From positions 2,046,738-2,110,737 of the forward strand of contig ML133388.1 of the NCBI GenBank assembly GCA_003864495.1: 64,000 nt of DNA, written 5' to 3'. The position numbers and the translations under genes were made by a program. Below are positions 42,401-53,742 of the stretch, piece by piece; within the stretch, counting starts at the first letter, position 1; every line of letters begins with the position of its first letter. The DNA comes from Nemopilema nomurai. Lineage: Eukaryota > Cnidaria > Scyphozoa > Rhizostomeae > Rhizostomatidae. Under the pieces are notes generated by a model. That model was not told the DNA's origin. It did no database searches and was given only the letters and a program-made list of their open reading frames with translations.

Positions 42401-45400
42401 CCTTACTTTTTGACGCAAAATCGATCAATCGGAAAAACGGCCTTTTCTTGCAAGCAAACTGGGATAAAGTCATGCTAGACAACTCTAGAGCATCTTTTCA
42501 GAGACTATACTTTACTGGGGCTGCTCAGGGTTTATAAAAACGGGGTTCGAAAATCAGTCATTTTTGCAAGGCTATAGCCTTGCTTTTTGACGCAAAACGA
42601 TCAATCGGAAAAACGGCCTTTTCTTGCAAGCAAACTGGGATAGAGTCATGCCCAACAGTTCTAAAGCATCTTTTCAGAGACTATATTGTGCTGAGACTGC
42701 TCAGGGATAAAAAAAAACGGGGTTCGAAAATCAGTCACTTTGTCAAGGCTATAGCCTTACTTTTTGACGCAAAATCGATCAATCGGAAAAACGGTCTTTT
42801 CTTGCAAGCAAACTGGGATAAAGTCATGCCAGACAACTCTAAAGCATCTTTTCAGAGACTATAATTTACTGGGGCTGCTCAGGGTTTAAAAAAACGGGGT
42901 TCGAAAATCAGTCATTTTTGCAAGGCTATAGCCTTGCTTTTTGACGCAAAACGATCAATCGGAAAAAAGGCCCTTTCTTGCATGCAACTTGGGATACATT
43001 GATGCCAAACAGCTCTAAAGCATCTATTCAGACACTAGAGGGGAATGAGGTTGCTCAGGGGTCGAAAAAACGGGGTTTGGAAATCAGTCATTTTTGCAAG
43101 GCTATAGCCTTACTTTTTGACGCAAAATCGATCAATCGGAAAAACGGCCTTTTCTTGCAAGCAAACTGGGATAGAGTCATGCCCAACAGTTCTAAAGCAT
43201 CTTTTCAGAGACTATATTGTGCTGAGACTGCTCAGGGATAAAAAAAACGGGGTTCGAAAATCAGTCACTTTGTCAAGGCTATAGCCTTGCTTTTTGACGC
43301 AAAACGATCAATCGGAAAAACGGCCTTTTCTTGCAAGCAAACTGGGATAAAGTCATGCTAGACAACTCTAGAGCATCTTTTCAGAGACTATACTTTACTG
43401 GGGCTGCTCAGGGTTTAAAAAAACGGGGTTCGAAAATCAGTCATTTTTGCAAGGCTATAGCCTTGCTTTTTGACGCAAAACGATCAATCGGAAAAACGGC
43501 CTTTTCTTGCAAGCAAACTGGGATAGAGTCATGCCCAACAGTTCTAAAGCATCTTTTCAGAGACTATATTGTGCTGAGACTGCTCAGGGATAAAAAAAAC
43601 GGGGTTCGAAAATCAGTCACTTTGTCAAGGCTATAGCCTTACTTTTTGACGCAAAATCGATCAATCGGAAAAACGGTCTTTTCTTGCAAGCAAACTGGGA
43701 TAAAGTCATGCCAGACAACTCTAAAGCATCTTTTCAGAGACTATAATTTACTGGGGCTGCTCAGGGTTTAAAAAAACGGGGTTCGAAAATCAGTCATTTT
43801 TGCAAGGCTATAGCCTTGCTTTTTGACGCAAAACGATCAATCGGAAAAAAGGCCCTTTCTTGCATGCAACTTGGGATACATTGATGCCAAACAGCTCTAA
43901 AGCATCTATTCAGACACTAGAGGGGAATGAGGTTGCTCAGGGGTCGAAAAAACGGGGTTTGGAAATCAGTCATTTTTGCAAGGCTATAGCCTTACTTTTT
44001 GACGCAAAATCGATCAATCGGAAAAACGGCCTTTTCTTGCAAGCAAACTGGGATAGAGTCATGCCCAACAGTTCTAAAGCATCTTTTCAGAGACTATATT
44101 GTGCTGAGACTGCTCAGGGATAAAAAAACGGGGTTCGAAAATCAGTCACTTTGTCAAGGCTATAGCCTTACTTTTTGACGCAAAATCGATCAATCGGAAA
44201 AACGGTCTTTTCTTGCAAGCAAACTGGGATAAAGTCATGCCAGACAACTCTAAAGCATCTTTTCAGAGACTATAATTTACTGGGGCTGCTCAGGGTTTAA
44301 AAAAACGGGGTTCGAAAATCAGTCATTTTTGCAAGGCTATAGCCTTGCTTTTTGACGCAAAACGATCAATCGGAAAAACGGCCTTTTCTTGCAAGCAAAC
44401 TGGGATAGAGTCATGCCCAACAGTTCTAAAGCATCTTTTCAGAGACTATATTGTGCTGAGACTGCTCAAGGATAAAAAAAAACGGGGTTCGAAAATCAGT
44501 CACTTTGTCAAGGCTATAGCCTTACTTTTTGACGCAAAACGATCAATCGGAAAAAAGGCCCTTTCTTGCATGCAACTTGGGATACATTGATGCCAAACAG
44601 CTCTAAAGCATCTTTTCAGACACTTTAATGTGCTGAGGCTGCTCAGGGTTAAAAAAACGGGGTTCGAAAATCAGTCATTTTGGCAAGGCTATAGCCTTAC
44701 TTTTTGACGCAAAATCGATCAAACGGAAAAACGGTCTTTTCTTACAAACAAACTGGGATACAGTCATGCCAAACAGCTCTAAAGCATCTTTTCAGACACT
44801 AGAGTGTACTGAGGCTGCTCAGGGTTTAAAAAAACGGGGTTCAAAAATCAGTCATTTTGGCAAGGCTATAGCCTTACTTTTGGACGCAGAATCGATCAAT
44901 CGTAAACAAGGCCTTTTCTTGCATGCAAACTGGGATACAGTCATGCCAAACAGCTCTAAAGCATCTTTTCAGACACTAGAGTGTACTGAGGTTGCTCAGG
45001 GGTTGAAAAAACGGGGTTCGAAAATCAGTCATTTTTGTAAGGCTATAGCCTTACTTTTTGACGCAAAATTGATCAATGGGAAAAACGGTCTTTTCTTGCA
45101 AGCAAACTGAGATAAAGTCATGCCAAACAGCTCTAAAGCATCTTTTCAGAGACTAGAATGTACTGAGGTTGCTCAGAGGTTGAAAAAACGGGGTTCGAAA
45201 ATCAGTCATTTTGGCAAGTGTATAGCCTTGCTTTTTGACGCAGAATCGATCAATCGTAAACAAGGCCTTTTCTTGCATGCAAACTGGGATACATTCATGC
45301 CAAACAGTTCTAAAGCATCTTTTCAGACACTAGAGTGTACTGAGGTTGCTCAGGGGTTGAAAAAACGGGGTTCGAAAATCAGTCATTTTGGCAAGGCTAT

Positions 45401-48240
45401 AGCCTTGCTTTTTGACGCAGAATCGATCAATCGTAAACAAGGCCTTTTCTTGCATGCAAACTGGGATACATTCATGCCAAACAGTTCTAAAGCATCTTTT
45501 CAGACACTAGAGTGTACTGAGGCTGCTCAGGGATTGAAAAAACAGGGTTCGAAAATCAGTCATTTTGGCAAGTGTATAGCCTTGCTTTTTGACGCAGAAT
45601 CGATCAATCGTAAACAAGGCCTTTCCTTGCATGCAACTTGGGATACATTGATGCCAAACAGCTCTAAAGCATCTTTTCAGACACTAGAGTGTACTGAGGC
45701 TGCTCAGGGGTTGAAAAAACAGGGTTCGAAAATCAGTCATTTTGGCAAGGCTATAGCCTTACTTTTTGACGCAAAATTGATCAATGGGAAAGACGGTCTT
45801 TTCTTGCAAGCAAACTGGAATACAGTCATGCCAAAAAGATCTAAAGCATCTTTTCAGACACTAGAATGTACTGAGGATGCTCAGGGGTTGAAAAAACGAG
45901 GTTCGAAAATCAGTCATTTTGGCAAGGCTATAGCCTTACTTTTTGACGCAAAATTGATCAATGGGAAAGACGGTCTTTTCTTGCAAGCAAACTGGAATAC
46001 AGTCATGCCAAACAGCTCTAAAGCATCTTTTCAGAGACTAGAATGTACTGAGGTTGCTCAGAGGTTGAAAAAACGGGGTTCGAAAATCAGTCATTTTGGC
46101 AAGTGTATAGCCTTGCTTTTTGACGCAGAATCGATCAATCGTAAACAAGGCCTTTTCTTGCATGCAAACTGGGATACATTCATGCCAAACAGTTCTAAAG
46201 CATCTTTTCAGACACTAGAGTGTACTGAGGCTGCTCAGGGATTGAAAAAACAGGGTTCGAAAATCAGTCATTTTGGCAAGTGTATAGCCTTGCTTTTTGA
46301 CGCAGAATCGATCAATCGTAAACAAGGCCTTTTCTGCATGCAACTTGGGATACATTGATGCCAAACAGCTCTAAAGCATCTTTTCAGACACTAGAGTGTA
46401 CTGAGGCTGCTCAGGGGTTGAAAAAACAGGTTCGAAAATCAGTCATTTTGGCAAGGCTATAGCCTTACTTTTTGACGCAAAATTGATCAATGGGAAAGAC
46501 GGTCTTTTCTTGCAAGCAAACTGGAATACAGTCATGCCAAACAGCTCTAAATCATCTTTTCAGACACTAGAATGTACTGAGGATGCTCAGGGGTTGAAAA
46601 AACGGGGTTCGAAAATCAGTCATTTTGGCAAGTGTATAGCCTTGCTTTTTGACGCAGAATCGATCAATCGTAAACAAGGCCTTTTCTTGCATGCAAACTG
46701 GGATACATTCATGCCAAACAGTTCTAAAGCATCTTTTCAGACACTAGAGTGTACTGAGGCTGCTCAGGGATTGAAAAAACAGGGTTCGAAAATCAGTCAT
46801 TTTGGCAAGTGTATAGCCTTGCTTTTTGACGCAGAATCGATCAATCGTAAACAAGGCCTTTTCTTGCATGCAACTTGGGATACATTGATGCCAAACAGCT
46901 CTAAAGCATCTTTTCAGACACTAGAGTGTACTGAGGCTGCTCAGGGGTTGAAAAAACAGGGTTCGAAAATCAGTCATTTTGGCAAGGCTATAGCCTTACT
47001 TTTTGACGCAAAATTGATCAATGGGAAAGACGGTCTTTTCTTGCAAGCAAACTGGAATACAGTCATGCCAAACAGCTCTAAATCATCTTTTCAGACACTA
47101 GAATGTACTGAGGATGCTCAGGGGTTGAAAAAACGAGGTTCGAAAATCAGTCATTTTGGCAAGGCATAGCCTTACTTTTTGACGCAAAATCGATCAATGG
47201 GAAAACGGTCTTTTCTTACAAACAAACCGGGATACAGTTATGCCAAACAGCTCTAAAGCTTCTTTTCAGACACTAGAGTGTACTGAGGCTGCTCAGGGTT
47301 TAAAAAAACGGGGTTCGAAAATCAGTCATTTTGGCAAGTCTATAGCCTTGTTTTTTGACGCAGAATCGATCAATCGTAAACAAGGCCTTTTCTTGCTTGC
47401 AATTTGGGATACATTCATGCCAAACAGCTCTAAAGCTTCTATTCAGACACTAGAGTGTACTGAGGCTGCTCAGGGTGTAAAAAAACGTGGTTCGAAAATC
47501 AGTCATTTTGGCAAGGCTATAGCCTTACTTTTTGATGCAAAATCGATCAATGGGAAAAACGGTCTTTTGTTACAAACAAACTGGGATACAGTCATGCCAA
47601 ACAGCTGTAAAGCATCTTTTCAGACACTAGAGTGTACTGAGGCTGCTCAGGGTGCAAAAAAACGTGGTTCGAAAATCAGTCATTTTGGCAAGGCTACAGC
47701 CTTACTTTTTGTCGCAGGATCGATCAATCGGAAACAAGGCCCTTTCTTGCATGCAACTTGGGATACATTGATGCCAAACAGCTCTAAAGCATCTATTCAG
47801 ACACTAGAGTGTACTGAGGCTGCTCAGGGGTTGAAAAAACGGTGTTCGAAAATCAGTCATTTTGGCAAGGCTATAGCCTTCCTTTTTGATGCAAAATCGA
47901 TCAGTGGGAAAAACGGCCTTCTCTTGCATGCAACTTGGGATACAGTCATGCCAAACAGCTCTAAAGCATCTTTTCAGACACTAGAGTGTACTGAGGCTGC
48001 TCAGGGTTTAAAAAAACGGGTTTCGAAAATCAGTAATTTTGGCAAGGCTACAGCCTTACTTTTTGTCGCAGGATCGATCAATCGGAAACACGGTTTTTTC
48101 TTGCAAGCAAACTGGGGTACATTAATGCCCAATAGCTCTAAAGCATGTTTTCAGACACTAGAATGTATTGAGGCTGCTCAGGGATTAAAAAACAGTGCTC
48201 GAGAAACAATCAGTCTTCATAGTCTTACTTTTTGACGCAA
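39478..48240 (+). repeat. 177-bp satellite array, about 50 monomers
   Basis: Monomer anchor ATGCCAAACAGCTCTAAAGC recurs at 39480 (variant start), 39657, 39834, 40011 and onward, spacing 177 with single-base exceptions. Landmarks in each monomer: GGGTTCGAAAATCAGTCA, the palindrome AAGGCTATAGCCTT, TTTTTGACGC, CGATCAAT. Because 177 = 3 x 59, one frame stays open over many monomers (up to 412 codons at 45120-46358, 331 at 47240-48235). The 59-residue unit begins M-P-N-S-S-K-A-S-F and matches no family I know. Satellite DNA is the first reading; a coding repeat is not excluded. Confidence 0.93.
42084..44590 (+). repeat. Higher-order repeat of about 883 bp inside the satellite
   Basis: A distinctive monomer (Q-T-L-E-G-N-E, with CGGGGTTTGGAAA) recurs at 42094, 42978 and 43860, spacings 884 and 882, that is five monomers. 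The monomers between recur in the same order; the third copy lacks one monomer (the L-D-N-S-R type). Frames are broken here more often than elsewhere. Confidence 0.85.
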
Positions 48241-48480
48241 AATTGATCTTTAGGAAATAATGTGTTTCTTTGCCCAATAAATTAGATCATAATCTTGCAA
48301 AAAGGTCTAGATCATTCTCTTATCTGGTAGTATGTACTGAGGATGTTTAGGGGCTGAAAAAACAGGGTTGCAAAGTTGGTTAATAAATTTTTGCCGAAAA
48401 GTAGCCATTTTCATCTTGCCATTTGACGTAATTTTGGGCAACCGCAATAAGAGTCATTTCTTTGGATGTGTTTTGAATTC
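48241..48480 (+). repeat. Degenerate edge monomer, right
   Basis: CAATAAATTAGATCATAATC, then AGATCATTCTCTTATC, TACTGAGGATG, AACAGGGTTGCAAAGTTGG, TGCCATTTGACG: monomer order in diverged form, most like the left edge. Confidence 0.65.
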
Positions 48481-49443
48481 AGTCCACTTTCTAGTTGATA
48501 GTATAAAGGCTATATCTTAAATCAGTTATTGTGTCTTGCCTTTGTTCTTTTTACCTTAGCAACTCTTACTGTTGTCTTTGAAAGTTTCTGTCAATTTTAC
48601 CACCAAGGCCATGTTCTGTTTAGTTAACACTGCCTTTGGTAATTTCATTGTCATAAAAAAGGTTTTATAATAGCAACAATAAATATGCAGGAATCTGATT
48701 CGCAGAAAGTTTCCATGATATTCCACATTTTTTTTACTATCCTTGACTGTCTTTCTTTTGATTTTTAAGGTTCTTAAAATAAAGCTTGGTATAGTAATTT
48801 CAAAGATTTTGTCAAAAGAAATAAAAATAACATCTGAATGTATTTGACTATAAATAGAATTATAAGGTTTATTGTAAATAACAATACACTTAGTCAGATA
48901 GAGAACATAAAGATATGCTTATACATAGTTTCTGGACATACATACAAAGAACTACAATTAACTTATGTTGCTTTATCTCTTATACAATGGCTTTCTAGCG
49001 ACATAAATTGATACATTTTGACTTTTAGCGCCAGCTACTGAAACGTTTTGCTCGTAAACATGGAAAAAAACATTCTCATAAAAAAATTGAAAATTATTCC
49101 ACATGGTACGTTTTTCCGGTAAAATTATCACTTAATCGCTTTTCAGGAAAAGTGACTGTATCCAAATAATTAAAGATACAACATAAGGTTATCAGTTTAC
49201 TGCAGATTGCTTTACTGGTTACTGCTCTGTTATCGAACATAAGGCCTATTTAACACACTCAATATTTATCTATAGAGATATGCTTTTGTTATGAGCAAGC
49301 AATTGTCAGTATTGTTTCGTAGGCATCAGAGATTAGATGCCTTGTTACGATTCAAGGTCTCTCTCTTTGTGTATCGAGCAGAGAGCTTTGCATGCACCTT
49401 CAACTCAAATACAAGTGATTCACCGCACAATTGAAATTGAAAT
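48481..49443. other. Intergenic / 3' flank of the receptor gene
   Basis: AT-rich, no coding frame. TTTATT at 48868-48873 (AATAAA on the minus strand) is a possible polyadenylation signal for the receptor gene, about 570 bases past its stop; weak evidence alone. Confidence 0.4.
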
Positions 49444-52294
49444 TTAGATTTCTTCTGTAGCGAGAGGAGCCTTGCCGATAAGCTTTTTCTCCGGACTTAT
49501 AGATACGAATGGCCTACTATCAACAGTCCCCTCCCTGTGTTTTTGTAAATCTGCTATGTCTGGGCTCGTTGGATTTGATATCGCCTCGTCAACTGAATAT
49601 GGCTCCCATTCGCAAGGTGAAACGAGGCTGTGCCTCATTTGCACGCTGGTTGGGTCCCAGTCCATGCTGTAATTCGAGCTGCGACCAACGCTGGCCTGAG
49701 GCGAATCTGGTGCTACTGCTCCCATTTCTTTAACCCGCTGGAGTGCAAATGAAGACGGGGGTGGTGCTGGCGAGGGTGGGACATACTCATCAATAGGAGA
49801 AGAGCATGATGAATCCGAAAGAGAAAACGACGGATCCCATTCTAAGCTGTGGAGCGAGCCAAGAGGGGCATTGTCTCGGGCTGGTGTACCCTCTTGGCTT
49901 TTCTGCTCAGACTTTTTCCTCTTTCCCTTGCGTTTAGGCTTCCTCTCTGCTTCTTTGCTCTCCTTGTTAACTAAAGGTTTAAGCAGATCTTCTTCATCCG
50001 CATCCGCATCGTCGATTTCGTCAGTGCCAACAAAGAAAAACGTGGGACCTCGACTAGGCACACGATCTGGGTCTTCCCCTAACAATGCTTCATCTTCTCC
50101 TTCAGACCTCTTCTCTTGTTGACATGCAACTTTGGCTGTACTGCCTTGAGTTGGTGTTTTTGGCGCCGACTTCTTTGACGAGGGGTCAGCGTCTGACAGT
50201 GGTATGAAAGAAGGCACTCTAGATTCACGGCTGGGAGTGGTGGCATCCTCGGCATCAGCATTCACTTGAAGCTTCTCTTTCGATGCCTTACCACCTCCAC
50301 TTCCCTTAGACTTGTTCGAGTCCTTTGATTTGACTGATTCCTTTGATTTGACTGATTCCTTTGATTTGACTGATTCCTTTGATTTTACTGATTCCTTTGA
50401 TTTTACTGATTCCTTTGATTTGACTGATTCCTTTGATTTCGATAGCAGCTTAAGCTTTACCTTCTGCTTCTTCTTCTCGCTGCCAATAAGCTTTGATTCA
50501 TCTCCGCTTCTGTTTGGCGACGATACAGAGCTGCCATCAGAGCATGGATGATTCGTGATTCTGTCAATTTTTGAAGTATCAAGGCTTGCAGCTCGCTTTT
50601 TCTGCAAGGACCTCTTCACTGGCGAAGGCAAGGCCGACTTGCACGGAGAATGTGAAAGCTTTGCATGGAGTGGAATCTTCTTCCTCGGTTGCATCTTCTT
50701 CTTTGGTGACACCAGCAGTGGTAGGCTCAGGCTGTTGTCTCGCGTCAAACCTTTTTTAGCTCTGGAAGATTCCAAGGAGTAGTCAAAGCTTTTGCCTGTG
50801 CACGTGGAGAAGAGCCGGTCAATGTCGGATACGTTCTCCAATTCAGCTTCCTCGATTGTATCCATATTGATGATTGGAAAGCTGCGAGATATCAGCTTCT
50901 TTCGCTGCACCTTCAGGCTGCAATGGGTTTCCTTCTTGTACACGCCAAGCACGTATTTCAGATCATCCAGAGACAAAGATTTGCGACGATCCCCAAAGCT
51001 GTATCTGTCACACTTGGAGATCATGTCCTGGTGCTGCATCTCACACGCATAGCACATGTCGGTGCTTTCGTTTTTGCATTGGCACACGTGAGGATCATTG
51101 ACTCCACACGCCTTGTGCTTTGAACAGCAAATCCGGCTATTCCTGATCACGATCAGAATAGGCAGCACTATCACCCCAAACATCAACGAGCAATTCCGAA
51201 CAAGCGATGTCAAAATTTCGCCAGTAACATTCAGCTGGGGTATAGTTACGATAAATGGTATAGACCAGCTAAGGAAAGTAAACAGCGTCATGATGAATAT
51301 AGGGTGCTCCCTCTCGACGACATCCTTCATTTTGATGTAAGTAGGGTTTGGCTCCGTCTGACGGAAGGTTTTGTACGGGTAGCGAATCGCTAGTATAAAC
51401 AAGCTTGCATGGTAGCAGCATTCTGTGGCTACAAGAATCGTATCAGCGTTTTTCCTTGTGTTGTATATTTGACAAGAGTAGTCCCAATCGTCAAACTTCG
51501 TCCATGATAAGATACAGATCATGGCTGCAAGGACAGACCCCTCAAGGACATAAACAACAGCTTTGAACCTCACGTCTTGCGAATTGTAATTATCATCGGG
51601 AGGGTTTATCGAGCCTTGGAAGGTCAGGCATAGCAGCGAAAAGATGATGGCACACATGGAGAACAGTTTCATTGCAGTCATGGCCTGACAGAAAGACCTG
51701 CCCCATACACCATCCTCTTGCGTCATGTATATTGCCAATGCTATGCCATACTCCGCCAAGAGCACGTTGAACAGCATCAAGCTCATGCCAAATATCTTCG
51801 AAACCGACTGATGCTTGCATGAGCACATGCGCGCTAATATCACGAAGTTAACGACCAATGCAACAACGCTGAACGTTCCAAGAGTGATACTATGCTGCGT
51901 GCTGTTTCTATTTTTAGAGACATTCTTGGATTTAGGCCGCAAACCAAAGGTATCGTTAGTGTTATTAAGATAGCTAGTATTAGCCACATCGACCAGTTCG
52001 TTCTGGGCCGCAATGCATTCTCTGCACACGCAATGCCTGGTCGTTGAGAACTTCGGTAGTAGCACAGAGTTCTGTGCACAGCTGCACGTGATATTCACTC
52101 GAAGGGATTTGCGATACGTGCAGAGCGTCTGATTCTCTTCAGCGATTGAAAGCTTCACAGCAGTTGAGTTCTCCAGTGCAATTCTAAGAAGATCCATTTT
52201 CTTACTGCTGCTGATGAGTGAAATGAATCGGAGTTTTGGCATCCTTGCAATGGCAGCTCGCAATTCATCAGGTGAAATCTGAATGGTGAAGTGT
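49444..52294 (-). CDS. Receptor exon 2: ectodomain remainder, seven helices and tail
   Basis: Acceptor CTCTGTAG then A-CAC-TTC; stop TAA at 49444-49446. The open frame has no ATG at its 5' edge, in line with being spliced to exon 1. Encodes H-F-T-I-Q-I-S-P-D-E-L, an LRR-like helix-strand step, then helices and tail as above. Confidence 0.8.
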
Positions 52295-53742
52295 CTACAG
52301 AGAGTTGAAATCCATTTGTTAAAATTGTAGATACTATTTACTGATTGATGCTTGCAGTTTTAAAATTATCCTGACACTAACCTTAAATTTTAGTATGCAA
52401 TGAAGATTCTGGTCATAGGCAACAGGATTTTTTACGAAGAATCATAGAGAGTGCGTAAAAATAACCGACTTGAGTGGGACTCGAACTCACGACCCTTGAC
52501 TTTGTACGCCAAGTGCTCTACCAACTGAGCTATCGGATCATGCTTTCAAGCCAGCACTCGAGGCCAAGCCATTTATCCACACTGCCCCTCTCAATGAAGA
52601 TTTTGTAGACACTATGATCGCATTAGAAATGTTCACATTACAGCACATAGCATTCTACATTGTCTCATACAGAATGCTCATGTTGCTTGATCACTATTAT
52701 CCAGCCAGTTTTAACCTGTGGCCTTGTTGACCATGAAAGTAGCTAGCTAGACTTCACTAGTTCACTTTTCTATTACTGTCTAATTCACAACGTAAAAATA
52801 ATAACTCAAGTCATCTATAGTTATGATTGCTATTGATGCTTCTGTCATGGCTTGATTGTCGGCGCTTATGCATTTCGATTGAATAAATGAAGAGGCAGGA
52901 AGTAGTCTCATTAGTTATGACCGTCTTTTTCATGTGTGAGCTTCATTTTAATGCCCAAGTAAATCTTTTTTGACCGACATTCTACAGTCAGACTGAAAAT
53001 CCTTTTATAAGGTTTATCCTTAATTGGGGCTACGCTGGAGCAAGACCATAGGCCTTTAATACCTAACTACCCGTCTTTATTTTGAAAACCAATATTATTC
53101 ACGTCACACCTACAACTCAAACATTCACTTAGGAGAAAGCCTTTTTCGTGTTTCCTCTAATAACATTAAGCTAATATTGGCTTTAGAAGCTCCTAACAAA
53201 GATTTTGCCGGTTTGTAATCTTCAAACTTTATTTTGCACAGCGGTTGCTTGACAGCGGAGAAGGGCGGAGACAATCTTCAAGCATGGAAATAATGAAGGG
53301 AAAATTTTTGCAATGCAGCCTCAAAACGAAAACATTCATCGTAACTATTCAAGTAGTGGTATGCCAATCATAAATGTTTGAAAATCAGGAAAGTCAGTTC
53401 GTTTCTTTTTGCACTTATTTAGATCGCTTCATTTCATGCATAAAGAAAGCCACTGTGTTTATTTTGACTAGTAGACTGATGGAAAGGAGTCTCTTTGATT
53501 AACAACTGTCTGATTAAACTCCAAGTTATATTCGACGTGCTATTGATAAAAAATGAAAAATAAACTTACAAGTTTCGAATGTTTGGAATGATCAGGCCTT
53601 TAACGAGGGTGTGATTGCCAATGGTGCATTGTGACACGCTATTGGAGCAAATGCAGTGTGCTGGGCAATCAGGGACAACCATGGCCATAGAGAAAGTGAC
53701 AAAGAACAGAAGAATTGAAAGCACAGTGCCAACTTCCATCAT
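49444..53742 (-). CDS. LRRNT-containing seven-helix receptor, orphan (2 exons, 1007 aa)
   Basis: Exons complement(53570..53742) and complement(49444..52294), joined TT|A in phase 2 across a 1275-bp intron. Start: first ATG of an ATG-ATG pair at 53742, with TAG just before it. Residues 1-22 are a signal peptide; CPAHCICSNSVSQC near 26-40 is an LRR N-terminal cap. The ectodomain is short (about 190 residues) with a second cysteine cluster (CSC, CVCREC) and several N-x-S/T sites. Helices at roughly 193-215, 224-247, 258-282, 301-321, 340-361, 388-410, 417-441; SFCQ before helix 3 and DYSC in loop 2 could form the conserved disulfide. No DRY (F-Q-G-S instead) and no NPxxY (V-L-P-I-L-I), so its place among rhodopsin-like LGR receptors is only a weak inference. 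Tail of about 565 residues: cysteine-rich start, basic, with six S-K-E-S-V-K repeats. Confidence 0.75.
50314..50439 (-). repeat. 18-bp coding repeat (S-K-E-S-V-K) in receptor tail
   Basis: Six S-K-E-S-V-K units plus one S-K-D-S-N-K. The DNA units are nearly identical, differing mainly by one T/G position, so the expansion is recent and probably length-variable. Rich in serine and lysine, a possible kinase substrate or basic linker. Confidence 0.9.
52295..53569 (-). other. Receptor gene intron
   Basis: 1275 bp, GT-AG. Holds the tRNA-like sequence at 52463-52539; otherwise nothing recognised. Confidence 0.7.
52463..52539 (-). tRNA. tRNA-like gene or tRNA-derived pseudogene
   Basis: On the minus strand: TAGCTCAGTTGGTAGAGC is a good D-arm and A box, GAGTTCGAGTCCC a good T-arm and B box, and TTTTT follows as a pol III terminator. 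The anticodon stem TTGGC/GTCAA gives loop G-T-ACA-A-A. The 5' acceptor half GATCCGA pairs with TCGGTTA only if five extra bases (TCAAG) after the T-arm are skipped, and the T-stem has one A-C mismatch. This favours a decayed tRNA or the head of a SINE over a working tRNA. It lies in the receptor intron on the same strand. Confidence 0.6.
53570..53742 (-). CDS. Receptor exon 1: signal peptide and LRR N-cap
   Basis: 173 nt. Hydrophobic stretch LSILLFFVTFSMA, then the C-x3-C-x-C LRRNT pattern; ends CGA AAC TT before donor GTAAGT. TTTATTCTAG immediately upstream of the ATG resembles an acceptor, so a 5' UTR exon may lie further upstream. Confidence 0.75.

Noticed and set aside
39480..48235. Treating the long open frames in the satellite as ordinary genes
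   Set aside because: Frame length follows from the 177-bp period; no start context, splice sites or known domain, and frames break irregularly. Kept as a repeat with an open question.
39478..48240. B-box-like GGTTCGAAAATC in each monomer as sign of a tRNA-derived origin
   Set aside because: No properly placed A box upstream and no cloverleaf pairing; one short match is not enough.
11194..48240. Link between the 177-nt TSP1 exon and the 177-bp satellite monomer
   Set aside because: Same length only. The monomer frame has no TSP1 cysteine or tryptophan pattern, so coincidence.
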